Position numbers and translations under genes: made by a program. Shown piece after piece: positions 32,945 to 42,779 of a DNA stretch of 64,000 nucleotides; position 1 is the stretch's first letter; each line of letters opens with the position of its first letter. The notes beneath the pieces were generated by a model, which saw nothing but the letters and a program-made list of their open reading frames with translations, was not told the DNA's origin and did not search any database. Origin of the DNA: JAXMAZ01 sp046350115 (GTDB lineage Bacteria; Planctomycetota; Planctomycetia; Gemmatales; Gemmataceae); assembly GCA_046350115.1 (NCBI GenBank), contig JAXMAZ010000003.1, positions 310,001-374,000 of the forward strand, read 5' to 3'.

Positions 32945-33676
32945 TCAGTTGACAGGCGCCGGCGGGGCAAGGAACGGGTCGAGGGTCGGGCTACTGGCTA
33001 CGTACACGTACACCAACCCGTTGGCCGAATCACGGTCGGCGGTGACGGTGGCGAAGCTGCTCCCGGACGGCCGCACGTCGTCCAGCCGGAACTGGGAGCG
33101 GCGGGCGATCAGCACCCGCAAGTCGTCCGTCTGATTCGGGCGGACGGCTGTCAGGTCGATGCACGGGACCATGACCGCACCCACCCGGGCGTACCCGGTC
33201 TTCACCCGGCACTTCTGGAAGTCGAACCGCTGGGGCAGTGTGACCGGCAGCCCCTCGGCGGCCAGGAACGCCCGGACGGCCGCCTCCTGGTCCTCGAATT
33301 CGCGGCTGCTCTGCTCGGCGATCGCGGCGGTGTCCAGGGCCGGGCGGGATCGCAGGTACACCCCGTACCCGAGCGGGGCCGCAATGAGTACTGCGGCGGC
33401 GGCGGCGACGGACCGGGCGAGTGTGCGGCGGAAGCGAACTGCCTGGCGGGCGGCCGCGGTGGCGATCAGCCGGTCGCGCAGGCCGGTCGGCACTGGCACC
33501 GCGGACATGGCCGACCGGACGGCCGCGTCCCACCCGGCCAGCCGGGCCGCTTCGGCGGAGCAGTCGGGGCAACCGGCCAGGTGCCGGTCGAGGACGGCCG
33601 CGTCTTCGGCCGACAGCTCCGCCGGGCCGACCGCCTGTCGGATGGCGAGCAGTTGGCGGGCCAGGTCACACCCCAT
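32945..33676 (-). CDS. Membrane anti-sigma factor with zinc-finger N-terminus
   Basis: 243 residues. The N-terminus has HLAGCPDCSAE (H-x3-C-x2-C), the zinc anti-sigma signature, within the first 45 residues. One membrane helix (about 86-106, RSVAAAAAVLIAAPLGYGVY) separates it from a C-terminal exterior domain of about 130 residues with no close family. Its start overlaps the end of the ECF sigma gene by 11 nt, so it is coupled to it. It should bind and silence that sigma factor until an envelope signal arrives. The SelW-like gene follows 89 bp downstream. Confidence 0.9.
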   Translation of the reverse strand: MGCDLARQLLAIRQAVGPAELSAEDAAVLDRHLAGCPDCSAEAARLAGWDAAVRSAMSAVPVPTGLRDRLIATAAARQAVRFRRTLARSVAAAAAVLIAAPLGYGVYLRSRPALDTAAIAEQSSREFEDQEAAVRAFLAAEGLPVTLPQRFDFQKCRVKTGYARVGAVMVPCIDLTAVRPNQTDDLRVLIARRSQFRLDDVRPSGSSFATVTADRDSANGLVYVYVASSPTLDPFLAPPAPVN

Positions 33677-34223
33677 CGGTGGCCCTCCGGGGGCCGTCGG
33701 CGGCCGGCTCGGCGTGCGGGGCCAGCTTCGCCCGCAGGTACGCCTTCGCCCGGGCCAGCCGGGACATCACCGTTCCGATCGGCAGCTCCATCTGGTCGGC
33801 GATGTCCCGATAACTGAATTCCTCGAAGTAGAACAAGATCAACGGCGTCCGGAACCCTTCGTCCAGCTCGTTCAGCGCCTCCTGGAGCCGGGCCGGGTCG
33901 ATCACCGGCGGCTCGTTCGGCGGCTCGTCGGGCAGATCGCCGATCCCGTCCAGGGACACCGTCTTGTGCCGCCGTTGGTCCCGTAGCCGGTGCAGGTAGG
34001 CGTTCCGCAAGATGCGGAACAGCCAGCCTTTAGCCTTCGCCGGGTCGCGGAGCTGGGGGAGCCGGGCGAGCGCCTTGCCGAACGCCTCCTGCGTCAGGTC
34101 TTCGGCATCGGCCGCCGCCCCGGACAGCCGGAAGGCGTACCGGTACAGCGAGTCGTAATGGGCGTCGATCAGCTCCCGGACGCCCGCGCCGACATGCCCC
34201 ATGCGGTGGTCCCTGACAGTCAT
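33666..34223 (-). CDS. ECF-type RNA polymerase sigma factor
   Basis: 185 residues. Region 2: YDSLYRYAFRLSGAAADAED then LTQEAFGKALARL, with the core LFRILRNAYLHRLRDQ. Region 4: LDEGFRTPLILFYFEEFSYR, then DIADQMELPIGTVMSRLARA. It is a canonical group IV sigma of the RpoE/SigW type. It is paired with the overlapping zinc-finger anti-sigma factor. An alternative ATG lies at 34202. Confidence 0.9.
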   Translation of the reverse strand: MTVRDHRMGHVGAGVRELIDAHYDSLYRYAFRLSGAAADAEDLTQEAFGKALARLPQLRDPAKAKGWLFRILRNAYLHRLRDQRRHKTVSLDGIGDLPDEPPNEPPVIDPARLQEALNELDEGFRTPLILFYFEEFSYRDIADQMELPIGTVMSRLARAKAYLRAKLAPHAEPAADGPRRATDGV

Positions 34224-34470
34224 GAACCCGACCCGCCGTGTTTATTCCCGGGTCGTCGCCGAGGGGGCGGGCCGATTTCTCGCCGTAACCCCGGACCCGG
34301 TAGACGGTAGGTAATTCCGCCGTGGGGGCGACGGATTTTTTCGGGAATATCCCGGGCGGGTTCGTATCTATGTGTCCGAGGACGTGGCGCACCTGCGCCT
34401 CGCCCCGGCTCTCGGGCCGGTCTTTGTCCTCTCGGGTTTCTGTTGGCCACACCATTCGAGGAGCTGTCCG

Positions 34471-34581
34471 ATGAAGAAGCTGATCACCCTGGCTCTGGTC
34501 CTGGCCCTGGGCGTTACCGCCGTCGGCTGCGGCGGCGCCAGCAGCGGCACCACCGTCACCAGCAGCACCGCCAAGAAGTAA
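34471..34581 (+). CDS. Tiny lipoprotein
   Basis: 36 residues (MKKLITLALVLALGVTAVGC, then GGASSGTTVTSSTAKK), with GAGGAG 6 nt upstream. The Lys-Lys n-region, hydrophobic core and VGC lipobox give a textbook lipoprotein signal. The mature protein is just a 17-residue Ser/Thr/Gly tail, like entericidin-type peptides common in this phylum. It is followed by a strong hairpin. Confidence 0.8.
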   Translation: MKKLITLALVLALGVTAVGCGGASSGTTVTSSTAKK

Positions 34582-34599
34582 GTGACTGGATCGAGCCGG

Positions 34600-34634
34600 A
34601 CGGGCCGACCGGTCGCCGGTCGGCCCGTTGCTTT
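34600..34634 (+). terminator. Intrinsic terminator after the tiny lipoprotein gene
   Basis: A perfect 13-bp stem (ACGGGCCGACCGG / CCGGTCGGCCCGT) with a 3-nt loop at 34600-34628, followed by TGCTTT. It lies 19 nt after the stop. Confidence 0.75.
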
Positions 34635-34661
34635 CACCAACATCTTCTTCGACGTGCGTGT

Positions 34662-34793
34662 ATGGCCCGTCTGTTCAGCCTGATCCTACTCCTTGTGCTA
34701 ATTCTGCCGGCCGCGGTAGGTTGTGCCGGTCGCGGCGAGAAAGGGAAGAATCAGGATCTCGACCGCCCTCGGACCTCCGACACCCGACGGTAG
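34662..34793 (+). CDS. Second tiny lipoprotein
   Basis: 43 residues: MARLFSLILLLVLILPAAVG then Cys, and a charged tail (AGRGEKGKNQDLDRPR). The signal and lipobox are clear, but there is no good ribosome site before the ATG. It lies 28 nt downstream of the previous gene's terminator. It is moderately likely to be real. Confidence 0.5.
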   Translation: MARLFSLILLLVLILPAAVGCAGRGEKGKNQDLDRPRTSDTRR

Positions 34794-34938
34794 GCGGCTC
34801 ATCGGGTTCCTGTCAGGGTTGGTAGCATCTCACCCGGACAGACGGGTAACGACCTCTCCGCTTCTTCCAACTTCTCAATCACTCGGCGCACCGTGTCTGC
34901 GACTGAAGAATTTGTCTCCTGCTGCACGACGTAGACCA

Positions 34939-37900
34939 CTAGACGGGTTGCCGCACGAACGCCGCACCGGCCCGGGCATCACTCCGAGCTGATAAACTGT
35001 GGCTACCCTTTCCTGGTGCCGCCACCTTGTTCGCCGCATTCTCAAACTCTTTGAGCGCCTGAGCAGGCGGCAAGGCTGCCGCACTGGTCGTGGATAACGC
35101 CGCCTTCATGTCGGCCGCCTGGTCCGCCACCGCGGCCCAAGACGGCTCGTTGGTCGCACGGTATGCGTTGGCTAACTGTGCGGCCTCGGTCGCCAGTTCC
35201 GACCGCCGGCGCCTCTGTCGGGCCGCCTGGATGTCGTACCGGGTCGAGTGCAGTTTCAGGCGGGCCGTCAGTGCGTCCAGACGGTCGGCGAGGGGGCCAC
35301 ATTCCGGGTCTTTGACCGTTCGCAACGTTCGAGCAAGTCGGGCGGCCGCGTCAACGGCCGGCCGGACTGCACCGACCCGCAGCGGGCTAATCGGGTCGAC
35401 GTCGGGTCGGTCGGCCGGCACGAACCGGGACGCCGAGTGAACGACGGGCTGCAATTCCGCAAGCACGGACGCGAGCGTATCATCCGTCGCCGGTTCGACG
35501 CCCCGCAGGCTCGTCGCCGCCACCGCCGCCGTTCCATCCCGGATGGCCCGCTGCCCGTCGGCCAGCCTGCGAAACTCATCCGCTGCGGTGGTCGTCGGCA
35601 GGAAGTCGGAGAACTCGGCGAGCGGGTCGGCGACCACGGCCGGGGCCGACGGCCCGACCGGGGCGTCCGCGGTCAGCCCGTCACCGTGGGCCGCCATGTC
35701 GTCCGCCAGGTAGCGGAGCGCGTCCGCCGCCGACCGGTGTAACCCGGCCGCGTTGCCCCCGCCCGTCCGCGCCCGGCCGAGCGCGGCCAGGGCCGCCAGC
35801 TTGGCGGTCCGGCTCGGGCCGGTTCGTGTCTGCTCGATTTCGTCGATGTCGCCGGCGACGGACCGGTCCGCTTCGCGGACCGTCGCCCCGGTCTCGGGCC
35901 GAGCCAGCCGGGCCGCCCAGTCGGCCCGCCGCCGGGCGACCCGCCGCACCCGCTCGACCGCCGGCTCCCCGCCCGTCAGCCGGTTTGCCAGTGTCGCGGC
36001 GGCCGATGTGGCTGTGGCGAGGTGGCGCCGGACCTCCCTGGCGGCGTCGGGTCGCCGGACCGACTGCTCGGCCGCGGCGACCGCCTCTCGGACCTGTGCG
36101 AGTAAGATTCCGCCCTCGTCCTCCGAGACGGCCCGCACGAGTTTGGTCGCGTCTCGAAGGGCTGCGGTTATCGGCTCGAGATCGGCAGGCATCGGTCGGT
36201 CCGGTAAAGTGTCCGCTCGGTCGGTGGCGAGCCTCAGGACACCGGCCAGCTCGACGGCCAGTTCGTCCGCGGTCGGCTTGCCGGCCAGGGCCGTCGCGAC
36301 TCGGGCCAGGCAGCGACGGACGTCCCGGAGCGAGGCTGGGAAGTCGTGGTCAGCCCCAGCCTTTAGGTCGGCCGCCAGCCGGTCACATGCCTCCGCCGCT
36401 GCCCGGGTGGTAGGCTCGGGGCCAGCGAGCCGGCGGACGCCTCCGGCCAGGTCGGTGACCCTGACCGCCAACAGGTCGGCCGGGCCGCGCGACAACCCAC
36501 CTGGGGCGGTTCGCGTGTACCCCTCGGCCTCCCTGCGGATCGCCTCGAACTGCCGGGTCAGTTCGTCGAGCCGGGCGGCGGTGACTTTCCGCTGTTCGGC
36601 CCGGCCGGGCGTCAGGTCCGCGAGTCGAGCCGTCGCCGAAGTGGCCTCCGTCAACCGGGCCGGCAGGTCGGCCGCGGCAGTCCGCATCCCCTCCTCGGCC
36701 CGGCTCATCGCCTGTTTCACGGCCCGGAGTTGGGCGGTCCGGGCGGTGTCGTCCGGCCCGGCCGGTAGCAGGGCGACCGCCGCCGCCAGCACGCGTTGCT
36801 CGGCCGTGAACCGGCCCCGATCGGCCGGGGTGTGGGCGGGCGCGGCGTCGGCCGCCCGCCGAACAAGGTCGGCCTGCCAGCGGGCCAACTGCCGGGCCGC
36901 CTCCTTCGGGTCGGCCCGGGCGTCGGCCGCCCGCCGGAGGGCGTCGGCCAGCCCGGCCGCTTCGTGGGCGGCCTTTTCCTGATCGTTGACCGCGCCGGTC
37001 GCGTCCCCGGCCGTGAGCCGGCCGGCTGCACGGCCGGCGGTCAGCGCCACCGGGGGCGGCGCATCGGCCAGCCGGAGCGGGGTGGCGTAGCGGGTGACCA
37101 ACCCGGCCGCGGCCCGGTCCTGCGCGACCTGTCGACCGGCCGGCCCCGCCGCGGCCGCCCGTCGGGCGGCGGTCGCGGTCGCTTCGGCGGCGTGCGTCAG
37201 AGCGGTCACGTCGTGGGCGAACGTCCTGACCCGACCGGCCAGATCGACCGCCTCTTCGGCCGCCGCGGCGTCAACCGCGGCCCGCACCACGGGGCTGCGG
37301 TGGGTCAAACCTTCCAGCCGCTGGCGGACACTCGCGGCCGTCGCCTGCAGGTCGCTCGGACCTGCCAGCCGCAACTCCTCAGCCAGACGGCTGATCGCTG
37401 CCCGGTCGATCCGGGCCTGTCCCGCGCGGTCGATGGCCGCCGTCAGCCGCCGCAACCGTTCCCCGGCCTCCAGCCAATGCGTGCGGGCGGCCGAGATCGA
37501 CAGATCGCGAGCCACAGCAGAGTCCGCCTCGACCGCGGCCAGGGCGTACCGGTTGGCCGTCCGCAACGGGCCGGCGGCGACCACCCGAATGGCGTCGGCG
37601 AGCGGGCGGAGATCCGGGATCCGAGCCAGGCCGTCCGCCACATCGGCCAGTTCGCTCGCGGCCGTCGTGCCGGCGTCGGCCGTCGCCTGCAACCGGATGG
37701 CTTGGTCGTGAGGCAAGGGGCCGTCTGCCCCCGGCCGGAAGCGTTCGCCGCCCGTGGCGTCGAGTCCCTGGAGTACGGTGGCGAGCCGACGCGCCGTCTC
37801 CTCACGGTGGGCCTGGAGTATCTGGTCCGCGACTGGCGGGGCTGAGTCCGCCAGTCGGATGACCGCCCACCCCGTCGCCGGATACAGGGCGGCCTGCGGC

Positions 37901-39222
37901 CCGATCTTCGGGTCTGCCGTGGTCCGGTCGTCCGCGGCTCGTACCCGGAGCCAGATCTCGCGCGCCTCCTGGCCGGGGGTGGACAACGCCAGCCGGACCC
38001 GACCGCCGACCCGCCCCGGACCGAGCGGCACTGTCGAAACGGCGTGAGAGGAGACGGCTGCGAGGTCGCCGTTCGCACAGAAGTCCACCCACACACCGGT
38101 GACTCGCGAGTCGTCAACGGCCTCCACTTGTAGGTCGAGCTGTTCGCCGGGCCGGGCCGTCACCGGCCGCGGGGGCAGCCCGACGAGGGTGACGAACCGC
38201 GGCGGCTCGTCCGGCGCGACGCGGACCTCGGCCGAGTGCCGGCTCGTCAGCCCGTCCTTCTGGGTCACGGTCAGGTGGGCGGTGCCGTCGCGGGTGAGCG
38301 GCAGGGTGGCGGTCCCGCGGCCGTCCGGAGACAGGCGGACGGGCAGCCGAACGAACTCCCCTCCGTCGGCCTGAAACTCGAGCCGGGCGTCGGCCGGCGG
38401 GGCCGAGAACTCGAACAGCAGGACGGCCGCGCCGAACTGCGGCCCGCGGATGTCGGCGAACCCGGGGGCGGTCAGCGACGGGACCGACCGGTACGCCGGC
38501 GGCCGGACTTCCACCCGGGTGCCGGCGGTCAGGCGCACCGGGTCGGCGACGCGGACCTTGAACCACCCGCTCGTGACCGCGCCGGCCCTCACCCGGTAGT
38601 CGAAGCCGCGGTCCGGGCGAACGGTCCAGGCGAACACGGCCAACTCGTCCGCCTTGACCTCCACTCCGCCCGACTCGGCCCCGGATTCCGGGTCGCGGAG
38701 CAGGACGAGGACGCCGGGGTCTGGCGTCGGCTCGCCCGGCCGCTGCGGTTCGAGGTACGCGGTCAGCGTCACCGTCTCGCCGCGGGCGACGGTCACGTCC
38801 CCGGACGGGACGACCACCCGGAACGGGGCGTTGCCTCCGGGCACGTACCACGGCACCGCGAACCGCCGCACCCGCTCCCCGGCCCCGGGCACCAGCAGGG
38901 CCGTCGCGAAAAAGACGGCGGTGAGCAGGGCGGCCAGCCCGGTCTCGCCGGCCGCCCGGGCGGCGGCCGCCCACTCGCCCGCCGGGACCGGCCGGCTGAG
39001 CGGGGCGACCACCCAGGCGTGGGCCAGCCCGACCGCCAGCACCAGCCAGCCGGCGAACACCAGCCCGCGGGCGGCGGCCGGCAGGTCGAACCGGGCGTCC
39101 ACGGCGATGGCCGCCGCCGCCGCCCCGAGTACCCCGAGCAGGAACAGCCCGACCCCGCGCGCGGCGGTCGGGCCACGGCCGGCGGAAGTCATCGGACGGG
39201 GGACCGGCAGGGGGGGCGGCAT
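34939..39222 (-). CDS. Giant membrane-anchored coiled-coil protein (DUF4175-like)
   Basis: About 1,427 residues from ATG 39222. Three hydrophobic segments lie in the first 130 residues (RGVGLFLLGVLGAAAAAIAV; RGLVFAGWLVLAVGLAHAWV; TGLAALLTAVFFATALLVPG). An extracytoplasmic beta-sandwich region (130-480) follows, with VARGETVTLTAYLEPQRPGE and SRHSAEVRVAPDEPPRFVTL, as in DUF4175-type proteins. The remaining 900+ residues are nearly all Ala/Arg-rich helix (DRAGQARIDRAAISRLAEEL style), probably long coiled coils in the periplasm. It may be a structural envelope protein. It is the only gene between the tiny lipoproteins and the divergent HD gene. Confidence 0.75.
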   Translation of the reverse strand: MPPPLPVPRPMTSAGRGPTAARGVGLFLLGVLGAAAAAIAVDARFDLPAAARGLVFAGWLVLAVGLAHAWVVAPLSRPVPAGEWAAAARAAGETGLAALLTAVFFATALLVPGAGERVRRFAVPWYVPGGNAPFRVVVPSGDVTVARGETVTLTAYLEPQRPGEPTPDPGVLVLLRDPESGAESGGVEVKADELAVFAWTVRPDRGFDYRVRAGAVTSGWFKVRVADPVRLTAGTRVEVRPPAYRSVPSLTAPGFADIRGPQFGAAVLLFEFSAPPADARLEFQADGGEFVRLPVRLSPDGRGTATLPLTRDGTAHLTVTQKDGLTSRHSAEVRVAPDEPPRFVTLVGLPPRPVTARPGEQLDLQVEAVDDSRVTGVWVDFCANGDLAAVSSHAVSTVPLGPGRVGGRVRLALSTPGQEAREIWLRVRAADDRTTADPKIGPQAALYPATGWAVIRLADSAPPVADQILQAHREETARRLATVLQGLDATGGERFRPGADGPLPHDQAIRLQATADAGTTAASELADVADGLARIPDLRPLADAIRVVAAGPLRTANRYALAAVEADSAVARDLSISAARTHWLEAGERLRRLTAAIDRAGQARIDRAAISRLAEELRLAGPSDLQATAASVRQRLEGLTHRSPVVRAAVDAAAAEEAVDLAGRVRTFAHDVTALTHAAEATATAARRAAAAGPAGRQVAQDRAAAGLVTRYATPLRLADAPPPVALTAGRAAGRLTAGDATGAVNDQEKAAHEAAGLADALRRAADARADPKEAARQLARWQADLVRRAADAAPAHTPADRGRFTAEQRVLAAAVALLPAGPDDTARTAQLRAVKQAMSRAEEGMRTAAADLPARLTEATSATARLADLTPGRAEQRKVTAARLDELTRQFEAIRREAEGYTRTAPGGLSRGPADLLAVRVTDLAGGVRRLAGPEPTTRAAAEACDRLAADLKAGADHDFPASLRDVRRCLARVATALAGKPTADELAVELAGVLRLATDRADTLPDRPMPADLEPITAALRDATKLVRAVSEDEGGILLAQVREAVAAAEQSVRRPDAAREVRRHLATATSAAATLANRLTGGEPAVERVRRVARRRADWAARLARPETGATVREADRSVAGDIDEIEQTRTGPSRTAKLAALAALGRARTGGGNAAGLHRSAADALRYLADDMAAHGDGLTADAPVGPSAPAVVADPLAEFSDFLPTTTAADEFRRLADGQRAIRDGTAAVAATSLRGVEPATDDTLASVLAELQPVVHSASRFVPADRPDVDPISPLRVGAVRPAVDAAARLARTLRTVKDPECGPLADRLDALTARLKLHSTRYDIQAARQRRRRSELATEAAQLANAYRATNEPSWAAVADQAADMKAALSTTSAAALPPAQALKEFENAANKVAAPGKGSHSLSARSDARAGAAFVRQPV

Positions 39223-39311
39223 GAGTCCCTTCGGCGGAAGTGCTGGTGAATCAACTATAAATGCCCGCAGCCGGCGGGGGCAAGCGCCGGTGTCCGGACG
39301 GCGGGGGTACG

Positions 39312-39965
39312 ATGGTTTCGCCTGAGCGGTTAGACCTGCTCCAGCGGCAGTGGGTGCGGCTACTCGACGGGTTCGGGGTGCCGCCGGCCGACGCCTACCC
39401 GCCGTTCGACCGGCTGGTCGCCGCGTACTCCGAGCCGCACCGACACTACCACACGCTCGAACACCTGGCCGAGATGTTTCGGGTGGTCGGGCGGCTGGCC
39501 GGCGACTGCCGGAACACGGCAGCGGTGCAACTGGCCGTTTGGTACCATGACGCGGTGTACGACCCACGGGCGGCCGACAACGAGGCCCGCAGCGCCACAC
39601 TGGCTGTCGAAGAACTGACGGCCCTCGGGCTGCCGTCCGCTTTGGTATCACGCACGTCGGAGCTTATCCAGGCGACGGCTCATCTGGCTGGCGAACCCCC
39701 GGCCGACGACCCAGACACGGTAGTACTGCTGGATGCCGACCTGGCCATTCTGGGCGCGAGTACGGTCCGGTATCAGCGGTACGCCGCCGACATCCGCCGG
39801 GAGTACGCCTACGTGCCGGACGCCGACTACCGCCGTGGTCGGGCCGCCGTGCTGGTGAAGTTCCTGGCCCGGCACCGGATTTTCCTCCATCCGATCCTGC
39901 ACGCCGAGGGTGAGGAGGCGGCTCGACACAACCTCCGAACGGAGTTGGCCGAATTGCGCAGCTAG
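39312..39965 (+). CDS. HD-superfamily predicted metal-dependent phosphohydrolase
   Basis: 217 residues from the ATG at 39312. The motifs EPHRHYHTLEHLAEM, AVWYHDAVYDPRAADNEARS and LLDADLAILG are typical of the COG4339-type HD family (H..HD....D metal-binding residues). They suggest a metal-dependent phosphohydrolase acting on nucleotides or similar substrates; the exact substrate is unknown. It is divergent from the giant membrane protein gene, with about 90 bp between starts, and precedes clpB by about 90 bp. Confidence 0.85.
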   Translation: MVSPERLDLLQRQWVRLLDGFGVPPADAYPPFDRLVAAYSEPHRHYHTLEHLAEMFRVVGRLAGDCRNTAAVQLAVWYHDAVYDPRAADNEARSATLAVEELTALGLPSALVSRTSELIQATAHLAGEPPADDPDTVVLLDADLAILGASTVRYQRYAADIRREYAYVPDADYRRGRAAVLVKFLARHRIFLHPILHAEGEEAARHNLRTELAELRS

Positions 39966-40055
39966 TGTGACGGAATCCGGCATCCTTCTTCACACGGGAC
40001 GCCTCTAACGGGCAACAACGAGTCACGACCGCCAAAGCCGACGGAGAATCCCCAC

Positions 40056-42686
40056 ATGGACCTGAACCGCTTCACCGAGAAGGCCCGCGAGGCTTTGGCC
40101 GGTGCCCAGAAGATCGCCGCCCGGCAAAACCATCAGCAAATCGACCTCGAACACGTCCTGGCCGCCCTGTTGGAGCAGGATCGTGGGCTGGCCCCAGCCA
40201 TTCTGGCCAAGGCCGGGGTGCCGGTCGAGCTGTTGCGGGAGAAGGTGTCCCGGGAGCTGGACCGCATCCCGAAAGTCACCGGGCCAAGCGGGGCCGCCGA
40301 GAACCAGTACGCCTCCGGCCGGTTCACCAAGCTGGTCGCCCAGGCCGAGGACGAGGCCAAGAAGCTCAAGGACGAATACGTCTCGGTCGAACACCTGCTC
40401 CTCGCGCTGACCGAGGACCGCGGGCCGGCCGGGCAAGCCCTCCGCGACGCCGGGCTGACCCGGGAGCGGCTCCTTTCCGCGCTCAAGGACGTTCGCGGCA
40501 GCCAGCGGGTGACGACCCAGAACCCGGAGGAGACGTATCAGGCGCTCGAAAAATACGGCCGCGATCTGACCCAGGCCGCGGCCCAGGGGAAGCTAGACCC
40601 GGTCATCGGCCGGGACGACGAGATCCGTCGCGTGATCCAGATTCTGTCCCGGCGGACCAAGAACAACCCGGTGCTGATCGGCGAGCCGGGGGTGGGCAAG
40701 ACCGCAATTGCCGAGGGGCTGGCCCAGCGGATCGTCCGCGGCGACGTGCCGGAGGGGCTGAAGGACAAGAAGATCGTCGCCCTGGACATGGGCGCCCTGA
40801 TCGCCGGGGCCAAGTACCGCGGTGAGTTCGAGGAGCGGCTGAAGGCGGTGCTGAAGGAAGTCACCGGCTCCGAGGGCCAGATCATCCTGTTCATCGACGA
40901 GCTGCACACGGTGGTCGGGGCGGGCAAGGCCGAGGGGGCGATGGACGCCGGCAACCTGCTCAAGCCGCTGCTGGCCCGCGGCGAGCTGCACTGCATCGGG
41001 GCGACCACGCTCGACGAGTACCGCCAGCACATCGAGAAGGACGCCGCCCTGGAGCGGCGGTTCCAGCCGGTGCTGGTCGATCAGCCGTCGGTCGAGGACA
41101 CCATCAGCATCCTCCGCGGGCTGAAGGAGCGGTACGAGGTCCACCACGGCGTCCGCATCAAGGACGGGGCGCTGGTGGCCGCCGCGGTGCTGTCCAACCG
41201 GTACATCACCGACCGGTTCCTGCCGGACAAGGCGATCGACCTGGTGGACGAGGCGGCGGCCAAGCTTCGCACCGAGATCGACAGCCTGCCGACCGAGCTG
41301 GACGAGATCAGCCGGCGGGTGATGCAACTGGAGATCGAGCGGCAGGCGCTCAAGAAGGAGACGGACAAGGCGTCCAAGGACCGGCTGGCCAAGCTGGAGA
41401 AGGAACTCGCGGACCTCAAGGCCGACGCCGACGCACTGAGGGCCAAGTGGCAGGCGGAGAAGGACTCGGTCGGCAAGGTGCGGCAGGTCCGCGAGCAGAT
41501 CGAGCAGGTGAAGCGGGACATCGACCGGGCCGAGCGGGAGTACGACCTGAACAAAGCCGCCGAGCTGAAGTACGGCAAGCTGCCGGAGCTTCAGAAACAG
41601 CTCGCCGCGATCGAACAGCAGACCGCGTCCCAGGCCCAAGGGCACCGGCTCTTGAAAGAAGAAGTCGGCGAGCAGGACGTGGCGGCGGTCGTGTCGCAGT
41701 GGACCGGCGTCCCCGTCACCAAGCTGCTCGAAGGGGAGAAGGAGAAGCTGCTGCATCTGGCGGACGAACTGCACAAGCGGGTGATCGGCCAGGACGAGGC
41801 GGTGGACGCCGTCGCCGAGGCCGTGGTGCGGGCGCGGGCCGGGCTGAAAGACCCGAACCGGCCGATCGGCAGCTTCCTGTTCCTCGGCCCGACCGGCGTC
41901 GGCAAGACGGAACTGGCCCGCGCCCTCGCCGAGTTCCTGTTCGACGACGAGAAGGCGATGGTCCGGATCGACATGTCCGAGTATCAGGAGAAGCACACCG
42001 TCTCGCGGCTCGTCGGGGCGCCGCCGGGGTACGTCGGCTATGACGAGGGGGGCCAACTGACGGAGGCGGTCCGCCGGCGGCCGTACTGCGTGGTCCTGTT
42101 CGACGAGATCGAGAAGGCCCACCCGGACGTGTTCAACACGCTGCTGCAGGTGCTGGACGACGGCCGGCTGACCGACGGTCAGGGGCGGACGGTGGACTTC
42201 AAGAACACCATCGTCATCATGACCTCGAACGTCGGCAGCCAGAAGATCCTCCAGTACCGGGGGAGTACCATCGGCGAGCTGTACGAGCGGATGCGGGACG
42301 AGGTGCTGAACGAGCTGCGGAAGCAGTTCCGGCCGGAGTTCCTCAACCGGATCGACGAGATCATCGTCTTCCACGCCCTGCGGCAGGACGAGCTGAAGAA
42401 GATCATCGACGTGCAGTTGGCCCGGCTGCGGGACCGGCTGGCCGACCGGAAGATCAATCTCGCCCTGACCGACGCGGCCAAGGCCCACCTGGTCCAGGTC
42501 GGGTACGACCCCGCTTACGGGGCGCGGCCGCTCAAGCGGACGCTCCAGAAGGAGGTCGAGACCCGGCTGGCCAAGCTGATGCTGACCGGCGAGGTGCGGG
42601 ACGGGATGACGGTCGAGGTGGACTACGACCGGGGCCACGACAGGCTGGTGTTCAAGCCGGTCGTGGAGGCGGAGGTGGTCGGGTAA
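40056..42686 (+). CDS. clpB: ATP-dependent disaggregase ClpB
   Basis: 876 residues, full length. Clp-N repeats occupy 1-145. NBD1 has Walker A GEPGVGKT near 209 and Walker B IILFIDELHT. The middle coiled-coil domain lies at about 400-530 (LKKETDKASKDRLAKLEKEL, long charged heptads). NBD2 has GPTGVGKT near 611, VVLFDEIEKAHPDVFN and a C-terminal D2-small domain. It unfolds aggregated proteins with DnaK. There is no P-loop or IGF loop of ClpA/ClpX type, so it does not feed a protease. Ribosome site GGAG 8 nt before the ATG. It ends at a bidirectional palindrome. Confidence 0.97.
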   Translation: MDLNRFTEKAREALAGAQKIAARQNHQQIDLEHVLAALLEQDRGLAPAILAKAGVPVELLREKVSRELDRIPKVTGPSGAAENQYASGRFTKLVAQAEDEAKKLKDEYVSVEHLLLALTEDRGPAGQALRDAGLTRERLLSALKDVRGSQRVTTQNPEETYQALEKYGRDLTQAAAQGKLDPVIGRDDEIRRVIQILSRRTKNNPVLIGEPGVGKTAIAEGLAQRIVRGDVPEGLKDKKIVALDMGALIAGAKYRGEFEERLKAVLKEVTGSEGQIILFIDELHTVVGAGKAEGAMDAGNLLKPLLARGELHCIGATTLDEYRQHIEKDAALERRFQPVLVDQPSVEDTISILRGLKERYEVHHGVRIKDGALVAAAVLSNRYITDRFLPDKAIDLVDEAAAKLRTEIDSLPTELDEISRRVMQLEIERQALKKETDKASKDRLAKLEKELADLKADADALRAKWQAEKDSVGKVRQVREQIEQVKRDIDRAEREYDLNKAAELKYGKLPELQKQLAAIEQQTASQAQGHRLLKEEVGEQDVAAVVSQWTGVPVTKLLEGEKEKLLHLADELHKRVIGQDEAVDAVAEAVVRARAGLKDPNRPIGSFLFLGPTGVGKTELARALAEFLFDDEKAMVRIDMSEYQEKHTVSRLVGAPPGYVGYDEGGQLTEAVRRRPYCVVLFDEIEKAHPDVFNTLLQVLDDGRLTDGQGRTVDFKNTIVIMTSNVGSQKILQYRGSTIGELYERMRDEVLNELRKQFRPEFLNRIDEIIVFHALRQDELKKIIDVQLARLRDRLADRKINLALTDAAKAHLVQVGYDPAYGARPLKRTLQKEVETRLAKLMLTGEVRDGMTVEVDYDRGHDRLVFKPVVEAEVVG

Positions 42687-42709
42687 GTATCTACGGCACG
42701 ACGACGTAG

Positions 42710-42757
42710 GAGCCGGCACGATTAAAGCAAATACGATTCTTGTTTTAATCGCCGGCT
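42710..42757. repeat. Palindromic intergenic element, GAGCCGGC family copy 1
   Basis: Arms GAGCCGGC..GATTAAA (42710-42726) and TTTTAATC.GCCGGCTC (42742-42757), with a short loop. It sits between convergent clpB and the globin-like gene. It probably ends transcripts from both sides. It shares GAGCCGGCACGATT with the longer perfect palindrome at 62.05 kb. Confidence 0.7.
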
Positions 42758-42779
42758 CGCGCGAATCGTGCGGCCACAA

